Translations under genes and position numbers: made by a program | In this document: piece after piece, positions 1 through 5,769 of the stretch | Layout of the letters: each line of letters begins with the position of its first letter | Position numbering within the stretch: position 1 is the first letter of the stretch | Notes under the pieces: generated by a model | What the model was told of the DNA's origin: nothing | Database searches by the model: none | What the model saw: the letters and a program-made list of their open reading frames with translations, nothing else | Assembly (NCBI GenBank): GCA_937888925.1 | Contig: CALARM010000303.1 | Location: 1 to 6,123, forward strand | Reading direction: 5' to 3' | Source: an uncultured Synergistia bacterium | GTDB taxonomy: Bacteria; Eremiobacterota; SpSt-956; JAKJGF01 | Length of the DNA stretch: 6,123 nt

Positions 1-242
1 AGTTCTTTAATAGCACAGACTTTACCTAAATTCCTGTCAAGAGCCATAAAAATGGTGCCCATGCCGCCGCTCTTTATAGTTTTCAGAAGAGTATATCTGT
101 CTGTAAGCTGTTCTGCTTCCATAATACGTGATTCATAAAATGTTAAAAAATAATCTTCTGAAGCAAAAATATTACCGCATCTGATACAAAAGAGATCATT
201 AACATTATTTACCTGGGCACACTTATCACAGTTTTTATACAT
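1..242 (-). CDS. Second zinc-ribbon Ser/Thr protein kinase, N-terminal part only (runs off left edge)
   Basis: Reading from the ATG at 242-240, 80 complete codons stay open to the window edge. The protein starts MYKNCDKC and has a zinc ribbon of two CxxC knuckles (C5, C8, C19, C22), then the beginning of a Hanks-type kinase domain: the glycine loop SGGMGTIF near residues 58-65 and the ATP-binding lysine in AIKE (K79). It aligns without gaps to the N-terminus of the complete kinase just upstream, with about 61 of 80 residues identical by my hand count, so the two are tandem paralogs. Only 5 bases separate the upstream stop from this start, which implies one transcript and possibly translational coupling. 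The rest of the catalytic domain and any C-terminal modules are outside the window, so activity and full architecture cannot be judged. A role as a cytosolic signalling kinase is inferred from the paralog. Confidence 0.88.
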   Translation of the reverse strand, partial: MYKNCDKCAQVNNVNDLFCIRCGNIFASEDYFLTFYESRIMEAEQLTDRYTLLKTIKSGGMGTIFMALDRNLGKVCAIKE

Positions 243-243
243 A

Positions 244-249
244 TTTCCT
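244..249 (-). promoter_or_regulatory. Ribosome binding site of the partial kinase paralog, overlapping the upstream stop codon
   Basis: The minus strand reads TAGGAAATATG. AGGAAA overlaps the TAG stop of the upstream kinase and lies very close to the ATG of the next gene. The spacing is short, about 3 bases after AGGA, which fits a start served by ribosomes terminating on the upstream gene. GGAAAT also precedes the start of the first paralog, there with more normal spacing. Confidence 0.5.
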
Positions 250-3200
250 ATCTTTCATAATGTTCACTCTTAAAAAACGGGCATGTAGCACATTTTTTTG
301 TACCAGCAAGAGGACCTCTTGGTTTCTTCCCATCAATATTACCGACTGTATGAGCACATCTTCTTCCTTTTTTAGGATATGCAGGACACAGTGCCTGTTT
401 ACCGCACAGCATAACCTCCCAGCAATTAAGAGGTTCTTCTTTAAATTCAATTTTCTCCTTCAACTCTTCTTCTCTGGCTTTTTTTTCTTTCAAACGCTGT
501 CTGTCCGCTTCAAGTTCCTCTTTAAGTTTTTCTCTTTCTTCCAGAAGCTTTTTATCTTTAAGATCAGGCGTATAATCTGTAACATCAAGATTAAGGTAGG
601 CCTTTCTCTGAGCTTTTTCATATTCCAGTTCTTCAAATTTCCTTTTTCTTTCCTGTTCTTCTTTTTTCTTCTTATCTTCCAGTTGTTTTTTTTCTTCTTC
701 CAGTTCTCTTTTAAGTTGTGCCAGATCATCTTTTTCTTTCTTTTTAGAGGAAGGCTTCACATCCTGTATTAATGATTTATATTTTTCTTTTCTACTTTCA
801 ACTTCTTCTCTGGTGAGAACAGGTTCTGGCAGAGGTTTTTTCGGTGCAGGAGGCGCTATTGTATCGAGCAGTTTCTTTTTTAATAGTTCTTTTAGTTTTG
901 TTCCTGATTTAGCCGGGACGTTACTTTCTATCTTCTGTACAGACTCCAGAGGTTCTTTCTTTTTTATATAAGTAGCAGAAACTGTTTCAAAATCTATAAC
1001 AGGGCTTACAACACTATCACTTTCCTGTTGACACACAGGTTTAACTTCAGGTTTCTCTTCTTTTACAAAAGATTTAACGTCAGGTTCCTCTTCTTTTACA
1101 AAAGATTTAACGTCAGGTTCCTCTTCTTTTATAACAGGTTTATATTCTCCTGAAATGTCTTCTACACCTTCGGTCAACATATCCTGGCTTTTCGTTCTGA
1201 TAGAAAGTTCATCAAGAAGTTTGTCTTTATCCGGCTCGTCCAGTTGTGCAACAGCTTCAATTAAAGGCCTGTCTTTAGCCGAAAGTTTCATTTTCAAAAC
1301 ATGTTTTTTATCTTTTTCATGTTCCTTTTCCTGCAATGCACTGCCTGAAGTTAAAGAAGGAACATCTTTCTTCTTCAGTGATTTTTTTAGCTTTGTCTCA
1401 CTTTCAGAAAATTCTTCTTTTCTGGCTTTTTTAAGAACAAACTTCTGTTCTTCAGCCTTCTCCGGAGTTTTCTTCTCACTCTTTTCCTGAGAAGAAAAGA
1501 GAGGTTTTGAAACCTTTATCTCTCCATGAGAAACTTTTTCTCTATATTTCTGGAGCAACCCTTCTCTGGTTTCCGAAGGCTGTTTATCTTCAGAAGAAAC
1601 CTCTCCTGTATCTCTACGATTTTCTTTATCAGGTGAAAGTTCTTTTGTATCTTTAAATTGCTCTGGAAGAGATAATTCAGAAGTCTCAAAACCACCCTGA
1701 ACATCTGCATAATCATAAATATTACTGCTACCTGCCGTCTCATAAATTTCCTGCTGCTGTCTATATACAGTATCTTTGAGTTTTGTAAGGGCCTTCTGGA
1801 GCACCCTTTTTGTTGCAATCGAAAATAAACTTTCCTTTTCGATTGCTTTTTTTATAGGATTTATGGCATCAGGTCTGCCCCATTCTGCAAGAGTCATAGC
1901 ACAGAGTCTTCTAATATTATGGTCTTCATCTGTAAGTCCTTCAAATAAATAGGAATAAAAGGATTCATATTTAAATTTACTCTGCAGAGAAAAAGCTAAC
2001 AAACGTACAGGGCTGTCTGTATGAGAGAATAAATTCTTAATACAGGAAAAAACAATATACTCATCATCAGGGAATTTAATTTTTTGAAGACTTTCCACTG
2101 CAGCCAGTCTCAGACTCCTGTCATCTGATTTCAATAAATTTAACAATCCGTCAATAGCTATATTATCTCCAATCTCTCCAAGAGCTATGGCAGCCTGTTT
2201 CTGGACAGGCCTATCATTTTCATATAACAGTTTGGTTAAAGCTATAGTAGCCTGTTCCTGTATAACACTGCTTAAAGCTTTTATAGCCTGTAACTTGGCC
2301 TTTTTATCATTTGATTTTAATTGAAGTATTAACAGATCAGTATTAGAAAGACCTCTGTCACTCTGAATAACAGAAAAAGGATCTTTCCATAATAAAAGAG
2401 AACGCTTAAGTGCATCTGCTGATTGATATCTATCTTTAATTTTCAATTCTATGGCTTTTGTAAGAATGTAATTCATATAAAATGAAATATCAGGATTCAG
2501 TCTTTTTGGAGGTTCAAGAGAAAATCCTTCGGGGCGGGTGCCGGTAATAAGGTGGTACATGGTGGAACCGAGAGAATAAATATCACTTCTTACATCACAT
2601 GGTTTACCTGCACACTGTTCGGGTGAAGCATAACCAATAGTCGCATATTCAGTCAGAGAAGAACAATCCTTTTCCATTGACACTGCTATGCCAAAATCTA
2701 TAAGAACCAGTGAATTATCAGCTCTTTTTATCATTATATTTGAAGGTTTAAGATCCCTGTATATAATAGGAGGCTGTCTGTTATGTAAATAACTCAAAAC
2801 ATCACAGATCTGAACAGCCCAGTCTATTACCTGTTCTTCAGGGAATCCCCTGTCATAATTATTTTCACTCATTATTGTCAGAAGATCTTCTCCTACAATG
2901 TAATCCATTACAAGATAGTATTTACCGTTCACTGCAAAATAATCATACACCCTGGGAAGACTGCTGTGATTGAGGCTTGAAAGAAGTTTTGCTTCCTGTT
3001 CAAACATCTCTATGGAAGCTTCGTTTGTGCCATCTATTGCACTGAATCTCATAATCAATTCTTTAATAGCACAGACTTTACCCAAATTCTTATCTATCCC
3101 CATAAAAATTGTGCCCATTCCGCCGCTTTTAATTGTTTTAAGAATACTGTACCTATCGCTCAACCTTTCTAATTCCATAACGCGGGAAGCGTACAGTTTC

Positions 3201-3298
3201 AAAAAAGAAGCTTCAGAGGTAAGAATATTACCGCATCTGATACAAAACTGATCATTTACATTATTCAACTGGGAACATTTATCACAATTTTTATACAT
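248..3298 (-). CDS. Zinc-ribbon / Hanks-type Ser/Thr kinase / HEAT-repeat / coiled-coil protein with C-terminal two-CW-like Cys module
   Basis: A 1016-residue protein, probably a cytosolic ATP-dependent Ser/Thr kinase; I see no membrane segment or signal peptide. Residues 5-22 form a zinc ribbon (C5, C8, C19, C22). The kinase domain spans about 50-305 with the expected residues: glycine loop SGGMGTIF (58-65), K79, likely helix-C E102, YRDLKPSN (180-187, D182 and N187), DFG (201-203), SPE (225-227), D239 and R290. It should therefore be active. Residues about 320-505 are HEAT-like helical repeats (e.g. VQKQAAIALGEIGD, SLRLAAVESLQKI), a likely partner-binding surface. Then comes a long, charged, probably disordered linker with an 11-residue tandem repeat (about 724-754), Lys/Glu-rich coiled coils (about 850-950), and a Cys-rich end (C959-W960, C965, C971, C981, C1003, C1006) resembling the two-CW domain. 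The start at 3298 gives MYKNCDKC, as in the paralog. Substrate and signal are unknown. Confidence 0.93.
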   Translation of the reverse strand: MYKNCDKCSQLNNVNDQFCIRCGNILTSEASFLKLYASRVMELERLSDRYSILKTIKSGGMGTIFMGIDKNLGKVCAIKELIMRFSAIDGTNEASIEMFEQEAKLLSSLNHSSLPRVYDYFAVNGKYYLVMDYIVGEDLLTIMSENNYDRGFPEEQVIDWAVQICDVLSYLHNRQPPIIYRDLKPSNIMIKRADNSLVLIDFGIAVSMEKDCSSLTEYATIGYASPEQCAGKPCDVRSDIYSLGSTMYHLITGTRPEGFSLEPPKRLNPDISFYMNYILTKAIELKIKDRYQSADALKRSLLLWKDPFSVIQSDRGLSNTDLLILQLKSNDKKAKLQAIKALSSVIQEQATIALTKLLYENDRPVQKQAAIALGEIGDNIAIDGLLNLLKSDDRSLRLAAVESLQKIKFPDDEYIVFSCIKNLFSHTDSPVRLLAFSLQSKFKYESFYSYLFEGLTDEDHNIRRLCAMTLAEWGRPDAINPIKKAIEKESLFSIATKRVLQKALTKLKDTVYRQQQEIYETAGSSNIYDYADVQGGFETSELSLPEQFKDTKELSPDKENRRDTGEVSSEDKQPSETREGLLQKYREKVSHGEIKVSKPLFSSQEKSEKKTPEKAEEQKFVLKKARKEEFSESETKLKKSLKKKDVPSLTSGSALQEKEHEKDKKHVLKMKLSAKDRPLIEAVAQLDEPDKDKLLDELSIRTKSQDMLTEGVEDISGEYKPVIKEEEPDVKSFVKEEEPDVKSFVKEEKPEVKPVCQQESDSVVSPVIDFETVSATYIKKKEPLESVQKIESNVPAKSGTKLKELLKKKLLDTIAPPAPKKPLPEPVLTREEVESRKEKYKSLIQDVKPSSKKKEKDDLAQLKRELEEEKKQLEDKKKKEEQERKRKFEELEYEKAQRKAYLNLDVTDYTPDLKDKKLLEEREKLKEELEADRQRLKEKKAREEELKEKIEFKEEPLNCWEVMLCGKQALCPAYPKKGRRCAHTVGNIDGKKPRGPLAGTKKCATCPFFKSEHYER
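1055..1133 (-). repeat. 33-bp in-frame tandem repeat inside the kinase linker (2 perfect copies plus flanking partial copies)
   Basis: The 33-base stretches 1055-1087 and 1088-1120 are identical and are followed by a 13-base partial copy (1121-1133). They encode the 11-residue unit KEEEPDVKSFV. A diverged neighbouring unit (KEEKPEVKPV) lies on the C-terminal side. The period is a multiple of three, so copy number can change without breaking the frame. The perfect identity suggests recent duplication. Confidence 0.9.
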
Positions 3299-3305
3299 AA
3301 AAATA

Positions 3306-3310
3306 TTTCC
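3306..3310 (-). promoter_or_regulatory. Ribosome binding site of the complete kinase gene
   Basis: GGAAA on the minus strand lies 7 bases before the ATG at 3298-3296. It is a weak but suitably placed Shine-Dalgarno site and supports this start codon. Confidence 0.45.
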
Positions 3311-3394
3311 AAAACCATTTTTTATAAAAAGTTGATATAAAATTAATTTGCTAAATATAATTAAACCCCTGCTTTTTATAAGAATTAATTTTTT

Positions 3395-3425
3395 TTGTGA
3401 AATATAAGGGATAAAAGGGTATAAT
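3395..3425 (+). promoter_or_regulatory. Candidate sigma-70-type promoter for tatD-tcdA-kptA
   Basis: A perfect -10 TATAAT lies at 3420-3425. The best -35 I see is TTGTGA at 3395-3400, matching TTGACA at 4 of 6 positions with a long spacer of 19 bases. Transcription would begin near 3432, giving a leader of about 40 bases before the tatD ATG. The -10 could be chance in such AT-rich DNA. Confidence 0.4.
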
Positions 3426-3473
3426 ATATAGTAAAAATAAATTCTGAATATCTATTAATTTTTTATCATTAAC

Positions 3474-4301
3474 ATGTTTACCGACATACACAGTCACCTG
3501 TATAATTTTACATTAAATGAAATAAAAGATATACTTGAGAGATGCACTGACACAGGGGTAAAAAGAATAATAACATGTGTTTACAATAAAGATACTCTCA
3601 TAAAGACCATTCCCATACTTAAAGCCTATAAAAATATCTATCTTTCCATGGGAGTCCATCCTCAGGCGGCATGGACAGAGAAAAAAGAATATAAAGATTT
3701 TATAAACATTATGGAACAAGCACTGGAAGCATGCATTGCAGCAGGTGAAACAGGATATGATAATTATGAAGGTAATCCTTCAATGGAGCATCAGAGAGAA
3801 GCTTTTATAAGACAGATTGAAATGGTAAATATAAAAAAACTGCCTCTAATAATTCACTGTAGAAAAGCTTTTGAACAGCTTTTTTCTGATCTGGAACTAT
3901 TGAAAGATGACGTAAAGATTATCCTGCATTCCTATTCAGGAGGATTTAAATATCTGGCTCCGGCAATTAAAAAAGGATTTTACATATCTTTTTCCGGAGC
4001 ACTTACATTTAAACGTTCAAAAAATCTAAAAAGAATAGCTGCTATGGTTCCATTAAATAGAATTCTGTGTGAGACAGACAGTCCCTTTATACCGCCGGAA
4101 ATATTTCCTCAGATTGAAGCTTCCAGACCGGACCATTTAGCTATTATATTTAATGCTTTAAAAGAAGCCAGAGAAGAAAAAGAATATATTCTGAAGAAAG
4201 CTCTGGAGGATAATATTTCTTCAGTGTTTGATTTCGAAAGGATTGACAGAAAGAGAGAAAAATATATTCAATTACTGGAACAGGCTCTAAGTAAGAGGTG
4301 A
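3474..4301 (+). CDS. tatD: TatD family metal-dependent deoxyribonuclease
   Basis: A 275-residue protein, close to the usual TatD length of about 260. The family folds as a metal-dependent TIM barrel; characterised members are Mg-dependent 3'-5' exonucleases or DNases in the cytosol, linked to DNA repair and nucleic-acid turnover. All expected metal and catalytic residues are visible: H6 and H8 in FTDIHSHL, E92 in GETGYD, H128 in IIHCRKAF, H152 in LHSYSGG and D202 in CETDSPFIPP. The start is fixed by the family's typical N-terminus, with DxHxH within the first eight residues, although no clear Shine-Dalgarno site precedes it. Small departures from the usual motifs are GVHPQ for GVHPH (Q64), GETG for GEIG and HSYSG for HCFSG. 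It is probably the first gene of a three-gene operon, with tcdA starting 4 bases after its stop. The family is certain; the in vivo substrate is not. Confidence 0.93.
   Translation: MFTDIHSHLYNFTLNEIKDILERCTDTGVKRIITCVYNKDTLIKTIPILKAYKNIYLSMGVHPQAAWTEKKEYKDFINIMEQALEACIAAGETGYDNYEGNPSMEHQREAFIRQIEMVNIKKLPLIIHCRKAFEQLFSDLELLKDDVKIILHSYSGGFKYLAPAIKKGFYISFSGALTFKRSKNLKRIAAMVPLNRILCETDSPFIPPEIFPQIEASRPDHLAIIFNALKEAREEKEYILKKALEDNISSVFDFERIDRKREKYIQLLEQALSKR
4295..4300 (+). promoter_or_regulatory. Ribosome binding site of tcdA, overlapping the tatD stop
   Basis: GAGGTG lies 5 bases before the ATG at 4306 and overlaps the TGA stop of tatD (4299-4301). This decides the tcdA start and suggests that translation of the two genes is coupled. 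Confidence 0.75.
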
Positions 4302-4305
4302 ACAT

Positions 4306-5076
4306 ATGTCACAATATTATGAAAGAACTGAATTATTAATAGGAAGAGAGAAATTAGAGATATTGTCCCGGAGTAGAGTGGCTATCTTCGGTCTTGGCGG
4401 CGTAGGATCTTTTGCCTGTGAAGGACTGGTAAGATCGGGCATCGGAAAATTCATACTTGTAGATTTTGACAGAATAAGTGAGACAAATTTTAACAGGCAC
4501 ATAATAGCTACAAAAGAAAAAATCGGATTAAATAAAGTAGAGGTAATGAAAGAGAGAATTTTATCCATAAATCCTTCAGGTGAAATATTAACGTGCTCGG
4601 ATTTTTTAGACTTAAACTCTATAGAAGAGATTATTAACGGAACAGACAAAATTGACTTCTGTATTGAAGCAATAGACAGCCTTGGACCTAAAGTAAAAGT
4701 AATTAAATCACTTCTTAATCATAAAATACCATTTATTTCCAGTATGGGAGCAGGAGGAAGAATTAACCCGCTATGTGTAAAAGAAGGACTTCTTTCTGAA
4801 GTTACAACATGCAATCTTGCAAGAAGGTTGAAAAGAATACTGAAAAAAGACGGAATCAACTTAAATAATATACAGGCTGTCTATTCAACTGAAAAAAGTA
4901 CCATGCCTGAAAAAAAACTATCATGGGAAGAAAATGAATTTCAGAGAGGCAGAATAAGAGGAAGGCAGGGAAGTTCCTGCTTCGTTCCTGCAGTATTCGG
5001 CATGACTATGGGTTACATAGCTTTTATTAATATTATGGCAGGAAATAAAGGAAAAATAATGAATCAATCTGAATAA
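4306..5076 (+). CDS. tcdA: tRNA threonylcarbamoyladenosine dehydratase (TcdA/CsdL, E1-like)
   Basis: A 256-residue protein of the ThiF/MoeB/E1-like superfamily, matching TcdA (CsdL/YgdL, about 268 residues in E. coli). TcdA uses ATP to convert t6A at position 37 of ANN-decoding tRNAs into its cyclic form ct6A, which helps decoding. Visible motifs are the N-terminal YYERTELLIG, the nucleotide-binding loop VAIFGLGGVGS (25-35), LVDFDRI (51-57), NFNRHI (61-66), EAID (121-124) with the conserved D124, and SMGAGGR (146-152) typical of the TcdA group. The C-terminal QGSSCFVPAVFGM segment (221-233) also fits. No CxxC zinc site of the ThiF/MoeB type is seen, which favours TcdA over those paralogs. It sits between tatD and kptA, with gaps of 4 and 11 bases. 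The t6A synthesis genes it depends on are not in the window. Confidence 0.9.
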   Translation: MSQYYERTELLIGREKLEILSRSRVAIFGLGGVGSFACEGLVRSGIGKFILVDFDRISETNFNRHIIATKEKIGLNKVEVMKERILSINPSGEILTCSDFLDLNSIEEIINGTDKIDFCIEAIDSLGPKVKVIKSLLNHKIPFISSMGAGGRINPLCVKEGLLSEVTTCNLARRLKRILKKDGINLNNIQAVYSTEKSTMPEKKLSWEENEFQRGRIRGRQGSSCFVPAVFGMTMGYIAFINIMAGNKGKIMNQSE

Positions 5077-5081
5077 AGGAG
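5075..5081 (+). promoter_or_regulatory. Ribosome binding site of kptA
   Basis: AAAGGAG, close to the anti-Shine-Dalgarno consensus, lies 6 bases before the ATG at 5088 and begins within the TAA stop of tcdA. It is the strongest site in the operon and fixes the kptA start. Confidence 0.8.
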
Positions 5082-5087
5082 AGTTAT

Positions 5088-5696
5088 ATGGATTATACAG
5101 CTTTGAGTAAAACAATATCTCATGCTTTAAGACATGAGCCATGGGTCTATGAACTGGAACTGGATGAAAAAGGATGGGTGGAGATAGAAAGTCTGATAAA
5201 AACTCTCAGTCAGGAAAGAGAAGAATGGAAAGATCTTTCCATTCAGGATTTAGAAGAAATAATAAAGATATCTTCCAAAAAAAGGTTTGAGATTATGGGA
5301 AATAAAATAAGGGCTCTTTACGGGCATTCCCTGCCGGAAAAATTGGTTAAAGAACCACTGCCTCCTCCTGAAACCATGTTTCATGGAACATCCCGCAGGG
5401 CATGGGAGATTATAAAATCCAGTGGTTTACTCCCTATGAACAGACAGTATGTCCATCTTTCACTTGATAAAAAAACAGCTATCGAAGTAGGTAAACGTAA
5501 GGACAAAAAGCCACTAATTCTAATGGTAAAATCACAGAAAGCATTTGAGAAAGGAATAAAATTTTATAAAGGAAATGAAAAGATATGGCTTGCAGATTAT
5601 ATACCGGCAGAATATATTGCAGTGAGCAGTGACCAGTTACCAGTGAGCAGTGACCAGTTACCAGTTACCAGTCAAAAGTCAACGAATTTTATTTAA
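5088..5696 (+). CDS. kptA: RNA 2'-phosphotransferase (Tpt1/KptA family)
   Basis: A 202-residue protein of the Tpt1/KptA family. These enzymes use NAD+ to remove an internal 2'-phosphate from RNA, making ADP-ribose 1'',2''-cyclic phosphate and nicotinamide. In fungi this finishes tRNA splicing; the natural bacterial substrate is unsettled. The Arg-His-Arg-Arg active-site set appears intact: R15-H16 in ALRHEP, R66 in KKRFEI and R119 in MNRQYVHLS. The family signatures IRALYGHS (74-81), FHGTS (98-102) and VHLSLD (122-127) are also present. The N-terminal SKTISHALRHEP is the usual family beginning. The normal domain seems to end near YIPAEYIAV (171-179); the remaining 23 or so residues come from a heptanucleotide repeat (5621-5683) and look like an accidental extension. 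It is the last gene of the tatD-tcdA-kptA set, starting 11 bases after tcdA. Confidence 0.92.
   Translation: MDYTALSKTISHALRHEPWVYELELDEKGWVEIESLIKTLSQEREEWKDLSIQDLEEIIKISSKKRFEIMGNKIRALYGHSLPEKLVKEPLPPPETMFHGTSRRAWEIIKSSGLLPMNRQYVHLSLDKKTAIEVGKRKDKKPLILMVKSQKAFEKGIKFYKGNEKIWLADYIPAEYIAVSSDQLPVSSDQLPVTSQKSTNFI
5621..5683 (+). repeat. Heptanucleotide repeat array at the 3' end of kptA
   Basis: Nine consecutive 7-base units begin with AGT: AGTGAGC, AGTGACC, AGTTACC, the same three again, then AGTTACC, AGTCAAA and AGTCAAC. The first six form two perfect 21-base copies (5621-5641 and 5642-5662). Because 21 is a multiple of three, the array is translated in frame as a repeated VSSDQLP before the stop at 5694-5696. 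Similar AGTGACC/AGTTACC strings occur as short dispersed repeats in other bacterial genomes, from general knowledge, which suggests an inserted repeat and not selected protein sequence. Confidence 0.88.
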
Positions 5697-5723
5697 AATC
5701 TGATGATATAAAAATTTCTAATC

Positions 5724-5753
5724 ATTGAAAGATAAAAAATTGAAAGATAAAAA
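5724..5753 (+). repeat. 15-bp perfect tandem duplication upstream of the Lys-rich gene
   Basis: ATTGAAAGATAAAAA occurs twice head to tail (5724-5738 and 5739-5753) in the 70-base gap after kptA, ending just before the GAGGAG ribosome binding site. It may be a replication-slippage duplication in the leader of the next gene, or a small regulatory element. The sequence alone cannot separate these. Confidence 0.85.
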
Positions 5754-5759
5754 GAGGAG
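5754..5759 (+). promoter_or_regulatory. Ribosome binding site of the Lys-rich repeat gene
   Basis: GAGGAG lies 7 bases before an in-frame GTG (5767) and 10 bases before the adjacent ATG (5770). Spacing favours GTG slightly and codon preference favours ATG; the two differ by one residue. Confidence 0.7.
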
Positions 5760-5769
5760 CAGAAAAGTG

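Larger units (their letters stand above)
3299..3473. promoter_or_regulatory. Divergent AT-rich intergenic region between the kinase genes and the tatD operon
   Basis: These 175 bases separate the minus-strand kinase start from the plus-strand tatD start, so promoters for both directions should lie here. The stretch is very AT-rich apart from CCCCTGC at 3366-3372. For the kinase direction a possible -10 TATATT lies at 3359-3354, but I find no convincing -35. No hairpin terminator, tRNA or small ORF stands out. Confidence 0.6.

Noticed and set aside
235..450. Minus-strand 71-codon frame spanning the junction of the two kinase genes
   Set aside because: It overlaps the conserved Cys-rich end of the first kinase and the start of the second in another frame, and shows no motif.
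260..772. Plus-strand open frame of 170 codons, Phe-rich and apparently hydrophobic
   Set aside because: It is the exact antisense of the Lys/Glu-rich coiled-coil and Cys-rich end of the kinase (AAA/GAA codons read backwards give Phe). It has no domain and no convincing ribosome binding site.
1155..1490. Plus-strand Ser/Phe-rich open frame antisense to the kinase linker
   Set aside because: The composition is explained by reading Lys/Glu-rich coding DNA on the other strand, and the kinase frame is far better supported.
4317..4649. Minus-strand frame antisense to tcdA
   Set aside because: It lies entirely inside a well-supported enzyme gene, with no domain and no start signal.
4306..5076. 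ThiF, MoeB or HesA annotation for the E1-like protein
   Set aside because: The SMGAGGR motif, the N-terminal YYERTELLIG, the length and the lack of a CxxC zinc pair match TcdA better than the sulfur-carrier adenylyltransferases.
5697..5766. Rho-independent terminator after kptA
   Set aside because: I find no GC-rich stem followed by a T run, so the downstream Lys-rich gene may be read through from the operon.
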